Source: JBDRLV01 sp043812755 (GTDB taxonomy: Bacteria; Patescibacteriota; Patescibacteriia; UBA9934; GWF2-40-263). Taken from it: 24,392 nucleotides of DNA. The notes under the pieces are model-generated. The model had not been told where the DNA came from. It did not search any database and saw nothing but the letters and a program-made list of their open reading frames with translations. The translations under genes were made by a program, and so were the position numbers. This document shows, in pieces, positions 21,158 through 24,392 of the stretch. The stretch is from contig JBDRLV010000070.1 of assembly GCA_043812755.1 (NCBI GenBank), forward strand, positions 1 to 24,392, read 5' to 3'. The stretch's first letter is position 1. Each line of letters opens with the position of its first letter.

Positions 21158-21275
21158 ATTTGAGATATACACAGATAAACAAAGGCTACTATCCGAAAAT
21201 AGCAGTTTTGGTACAATAATGTTTAATGAAGTTAAATTTTTTTGTAACAATAACCGCTCCTATCGGAGTAACTAT

Positions 21276-23717
21276 ATGATCACACCTCAATTAAGAGGAA
21301 AGACAATTTTGTTGGTTAATACAGGTTCATCTTCAAGCACTGGGGATGAGCATAAAAAATTTATCTACAAAAGAATTTCAGAATTAGGTGTTGATATTAT
21401 TGCGTTGAATGAAGAACCAAATTTAAAATTGAAATCTATTAAACATTGGATTAATTGTGATTTATCAAATTACGACAAGACAATAAAAAAAATAGAAAGT
21501 TTTTTGCGGTCAAACAGAATAAAAATAGACGGAGCTGTGACTTTTTATGAAGATTCTATTCTGTTAACATCAAAAATAACAGATTATTTTAAACTACCGG
21601 GTATTTCTTATCATGTTGCTGATTTGATCAGGAATAAGTATAGGTTTAGAAAATTTTGCAAAAATAACAATTTACCAACTCCAGAGTTCTGTAGGGTAAA
21701 AGATATAAAAGATTTGGCACATGTTTGTGAAAGTTTGAGGTTTCCAATTGTTTTAAAACCTATATATGGGGCATCAAGCGCTTTTGTTATCAAAGTTGAT
21801 AACAAAGATGCTTTGAATGAAACCTATCAGTATATAAAAAAGAATATATCTCAAAAACTGGAGAGCGCACTTGGATATGGTTTTGAAATTATTGCAGAAG
21901 AATATATTGATGGAGATGAGGTTGATGTTAATGTATTGGTTCAAAACGGAAGAATTAAATTTTTCAATATTACAGATAATTATCAAACTAATGAGCCATT
22001 TTTTATTGAAACTGGAATGGCAGAACCATCTGCGCTACCTACAGAACAGCAACGAGCAATAATAAACATGGTTGAAGAAATTCTTGATTTGTTAAACGTA
22101 GACAATGCTTGTTTGCAGTTTGAAGCAAAAGCGACTTCAAAAGGGCCTGTTCCTTTGGAAATAAACTTGAGAATGGGGGGAGATGAAGCGTATTTTTTTG
22201 CTAAAACCGCATGGGGAGTTGATTTGATTGAAGGTGCTTTGAAAATTGCAACAGGAGAACATCTTCAAAAAATTGACAAACCACCTGCGCCAAAAAAATA
22301 TCTTTCAGGCGAGACACTTCATGCTCCTTATTCAGGGATCGTTTCAAATATTGAAATAGATGAAAAGATAAAAAAGTTAGATTATATTGAAAACATAGAA
22401 GTGTTTAAAGAGGTTGGGGACAGCATTCTTGTTCCTCCTTTTGGTTATGAATATATTGGGTGGGTTTCTGTCGCAGGAGAAAACGCTGTTGACGCAGATG
22501 AAAATTTAAACCGTGTTACAAAAGCAGTAGAGTATTCCATTGTAAAATTTGATGAGGCTTCTTCGGTTGGTAAGACAGTTCGAAAAAGTAGAAGTGACAA
22601 TGCTGTTTTTCTTCATGGGAATGTTGTTGGCAATCAAAGGATAAAAAAAATTCGAGCGCTTCCATCAACAAGCAAGCGCAAGCTTCATATAGGTATTGCA
22701 TGTAATGATTTTTCATCTGATTTTGATACAAATGCTATTGAAAAAGATTTGTATGATGTTGGTAGAAATATTGAAAAGACTTTGGCTGATTTGGGGTATC
22801 GTGTTTCTTTTTATGACTTCAATAATGTATTAAAAGTGGTGGCAGATCTCAATAAGAGTAATGTTGATTTGATTTTTAATGTTTGTGAAAGGATAAATAG
22901 TACAAGTCTTCTTGAACCACACGCAGCAAGTATTTTTGACATCTTGCAGATTCCATATACAGGTTCAAGCCCGTTTACCTTAAGTTTGTGTATTGATAAG
23001 ATAAAAGTAAAGAAGTTATTGAATTATCACAATATTCCAACTCCTGCATGGGATTATATTTATGATATAAATGATGAACTCGATAGTAGCCTTGAATTTC
23101 CTTTGATTGTAAAACCGGCTAATACTGATAACTCAATTGGAATTAGTAATGACTCGGTTGTTGTAAATGAAAAAGAATTGAAGGCAAGAATTGAATATGT
23201 TGTTAAGGAGCTTGGAAGTCCAGCCTTGATTGAAGAATATATTGAGGGAGATGAATATAATGTTTTGATTGTTGGCAATGAAAGAGATAATTTAAAAGTC
23301 CTTCCTCTTTCAAGGACAATTTTTACAGGATTGCCAAAAGGACGCTGGCACATTAAAACACTTGAATCAAAATTTGGCCAAGACCAAGTGTATAAGGATA
23401 ACATTGTTGTTCAGATACCTCCAAAAAAAGTTAATCAAAAACTTATTAGCCTATTAAGCGAGATGGCAATTGATACGTATAATATTTTGGATTGTCATGA
23501 TTATGGAAGGGTTGAGATTCGAGTTGATGAAAACAATAATCCTTATGTCATTGAATTAAATCCAAATCCATCAATTAACATCGGCGATGTAATGGATTTG
23601 AGTATTGATGATAATAAGTTTACTTATAGCGAATTTTTAGAAGAGATAATTAACGCTGCTATAAAAAGGTATAAGGATAAACCACCGTATTCTCATCTGC
23701 AGTCAAATGTGATTTGA
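21276..23717 (+). CDS. Tandem ATP-grasp protein (amino-acid ligase-like + Ddl-like)
   Basis: This 813-residue fusion has two ATP-grasp ligases. Module 1 (about 8-465) resembles carboxylate-amine/L-amino-acid ligases: FPIVLKPIYGASSAFVIKV (156-174), EEYIDGDEVDVNVLV (208-222), LQFEAKA and the metal-binding EINLRMGGDEAYF (295-307). It ends in LHGNVVGNQR. Module 2 (about 468-800) resembles D-Ala-D-Ala ligase: YTGSSPFTLSLCIDK (561-575), FPLIVKPANTDNSIGIS (608-624), EEYIEGDEYNVLI (653-665), and RVEIRVDENNNPYVIELNPNPS (745-766) with the Mg-binding Glu/Asn. I chose ATG 21276 (GGAG 8 nt upstream) because the open frame from 21114 runs through the terminator at 21135-21157. The ribosome site can pair with CTCC just upstream. 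Product unknown; a di- or tripeptide or an aminoacyl conjugate is likely. Confidence 0.88.
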   Translation: MITPQLRGKTILLVNTGSSSSTGDEHKKFIYKRISELGVDIIALNEEPNLKLKSIKHWINCDLSNYDKTIKKIESFLRSNRIKIDGAVTFYEDSILLTSKITDYFKLPGISYHVADLIRNKYRFRKFCKNNNLPTPEFCRVKDIKDLAHVCESLRFPIVLKPIYGASSAFVIKVDNKDALNETYQYIKKNISQKLESALGYGFEIIAEEYIDGDEVDVNVLVQNGRIKFFNITDNYQTNEPFFIETGMAEPSALPTEQQRAIINMVEEILDLLNVDNACLQFEAKATSKGPVPLEINLRMGGDEAYFFAKTAWGVDLIEGALKIATGEHLQKIDKPPAPKKYLSGETLHAPYSGIVSNIEIDEKIKKLDYIENIEVFKEVGDSILVPPFGYEYIGWVSVAGENAVDADENLNRVTKAVEYSIVKFDEASSVGKTVRKSRSDNAVFLHGNVVGNQRIKKIRALPSTSKRKLHIGIACNDFSSDFDTNAIEKDLYDVGRNIEKTLADLGYRVSFYDFNNVLKVVADLNKSNVDLIFNVCERINSTSLLEPHAASIFDILQIPYTGSSPFTLSLCIDKIKVKKLLNYHNIPTPAWDYIYDINDELDSSLEFPLIVKPANTDNSIGISNDSVVVNEKELKARIEYVVKELGSPALIEEYIEGDEYNVLIVGNERDNLKVLPLSRTIFTGLPKGRWHIKTLESKFGQDQVYKDNIVVQIPPKKVNQKLISLLSEMAIDTYNILDCHDYGRVEIRVDENNNPYVIELNPNPSINIGDVMDLSIDDNKFTYSEFLEEIINAAIKRYKDKPPYSHLQSNVI

Positions 23718-23744
23718 GTGTGTGGGGAGCCGTAGATTTCGTAT

Positions 23745-23773
23745 TTGGCAATAGGGTCATTTGATGGTTATAT
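23745..23773 (+). promoter_or_regulatory. Probable promoter of the secreted-protein gene
   Basis: TTGGCA (23745-23750), 17 bp, TTATAT (23768-23773), predicting a start near 23780 and a leader of about 30 nt. Confidence 0.45.
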
Positions 23774-23811
23774 GTCAAAATTAGCAAGTACTAGACAAGG
23801 AATCCTGATTT

Positions 23812-24392
23812 ATGGTAAGAAATAAGCATAAAGGCATAAATATAAATAACTTTATAATTGATTTTGTTATGGCATATATCAAAAGAACCATGAATAAGCG
23901 ATATTTATCGCATATGGTTTGTGGGGCTGTATTAGTTGGAATAGCGTTTGTCTCGTTTTTTCCATCATCAGCAAATGCGTCTTCTGTGAATATCTTTTCA
24001 GACCAGTTTCCACAAGATCTTTCACTTGTAATAAATAACGGAGCAACTTGCACTGGATCTGAAACAGTACAAGTACATTTTGAAGGAAAGAATGTTAAAT
24101 GGGTTGTGCTTGGTAGTTCACATCTATTTACAACAGAACTATGGCAGGATGTTCCAGACTCAATGACTATGGACTTTATTCTTGAAGGGGGAGATGGCAC
24201 AAAAACTGTTTATGCTATATTTAAGAGTTCAATGAACATGGTTTCAACTGTTGTTTATGATTCAATCGAACTTGATAAAGCAACAAATTGCGGCGTTGTT
24301 GTTGCAACTCAAAGTGATGAGCCAGAATTGTTAGATCCAATTGATCAGCCTGTTGAACAGAGTCCTGAGGCAGCTTTAGTTGTCAGAACAAA
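23812..24392 (+). CDS. Secreted or surface protein, 3' end outside window
   Basis: The reading frame is open from ATG 23812 to the end of the window (about 193 codons). A typical export signal begins at the in-frame ATG 23890: MNKRYLSHM, a hydrophobic core VCGAVLVGIAFVSFF, and a likely cleavage after SSANA. The start may therefore be 23890; ATG 23812 has an AAGGA about 10 nt upstream, and 23869 is a third option. The mature part looks like a beta-rich extracellular domain with two Cys (ATCTGSE and ATNCGVV) that could form a disulfide, followed by an acidic Pro-rich linker (DEPELLDPIDQPVEQSPE). No family is recognised. The opposite strand is also open at 23781-24200 but lacks a ribosome site. 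Confidence 0.75.
   Translation, partial: MVRNKHKGININNFIIDFVMAYIKRTMNKRYLSHMVCGAVLVGIAFVSFFPSSANASSVNIFSDQFPQDLSLVINNGATCTGSETVQVHFEGKNVKWVVLGSSHLFTTELWQDVPDSMTMDFILEGGDGTKTVYAIFKSSMNMVSTVVYDSIELDKATNCGVVVATQSDEPELLDPIDQPVEQSPEAALVVRT

Larger units (their letters stand above)
20867..21275. other. 409-bp intergenic region with weak short frames
   Basis: The left part holds the ribosome site and promoter of the minus-strand 74-aa gene. On the plus strand two short overlapping frames exist: 20916-21032 (38 codons, MFQSFGSMFDMSLLLDLKRH…) and 20974-21102 (42 codons, …APNGIHLDGLEAQSKGRI…). Neither has a ribosome site, and together they look more like one frameshifted gene remnant than two genes. 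They are followed by a terminator at 21135-21157. The right part (21158-21275) is the leader of the tandem ATP-grasp gene. Confidence 0.5.

Noticed and set aside
21114..21275. Upstream extension of the ATP-grasp gene
   Set aside because: It would translate through a terminator hairpin and adds a sequence unlike any ATP-grasp N-terminus.
23781..24200. 139-codon minus-strand frame opposite the last gene
   Set aside because: The plus strand encodes a clear signal peptide and stays open to the window end; the minus frame has no ribosome site and a low-complexity product.
1..24392. CRISPR array, rRNA or tRNA genes
   Set aside because: No regularly spaced direct repeats of suitable length and no recognisable tRNA or rRNA motifs were seen on either strand by reading.

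Overview
The window looks like a chromosomal segment of a low-to-moderate GC bacterium, most likely a Patescibacteria/CPR-type lineage. That placement is inference. It rests on the gene set: a stand-alone PIF1-like helicase, a membrane-anchored GH114 protein, a DUF4349 protein, a DUF5676-like membrane protein, a BaiN/HI0933 flavoprotein and many orphan small proteins. It also rests on how genes start: several core genes have a sigma70-type promoter whose -10 box lies only 7-11 nt before the ATG, so their mRNAs should be leaderless or nearly so. TGA is used as a normal stop.

Layout. 1-740: a decayed C39-like peptidase gene and a structured non-coding stretch. 739-1656: an insertion element with a Y1 (IS200-like/RAYT-type) transposase between perfect 27-bp inverted ends. 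1713-3206: two orphan genes on the minus strand. 3350-4651: PIF1-like helicase, closed by a terminator. 4701-9122: the most notable unit, a compact operon with strong Shine-Dalgarno sites. It holds an ABC-F ATPase, a radical-SAM/SPASM enzyme, a 24-codon cationic peptide gene and a second radical-SAM/SPASM enzyme with an RRE-like N-terminus. A hairpin/T-tract attenuator lies between the peptide gene and the last enzyme. This is the architecture of a ribosomally made, radical-SAM-modified peptide (RiPP) cluster.

9155-10385: an S66 (LdcA/MccF-type) carboxypeptidase and a DUF5676-like protein. 10396-10837: a promoter, a 24-codon ORF, two tandem intrinsic terminators and a 76-aa orphan, which together look like an attenuated unit. 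10882-12120: BaiN-like flavoprotein, followed by a REP-like palindromic element. 12245-16395 (minus strand): TypA/BipA, a DEAD-box RNA helicase and a GH114-like protein, each with its own promoter and/or terminator.

16427-19761: type I L-asparaginase, then a DUF4349 membrane protein flanked by two orphan proteins that share an MNExLSPE N-terminus and a basic amphipathic C-terminus. 19764-20580: TruB with a 10-bp repeat array in its coding sequence. 20579-20937 (minus): a 74-aa orphan. 21276-23717: an 813-aa tandem ATP-grasp protein (amino-acid-ligase-like plus D-Ala-D-Ala-ligase-like). 23812-24392: the 5' part of a secreted-protein gene that runs off the window.

How the genes fit together: the operon at 4.7-9.1 kb is the only clear multi-gene pathway. 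The rest is mostly single-gene transcription units with dense intrinsic terminators. The small orphan genes and the RiPP operon carry Shine-Dalgarno sites, whereas the core genes tend to be leaderless, so two modes of translation initiation appear side by side.
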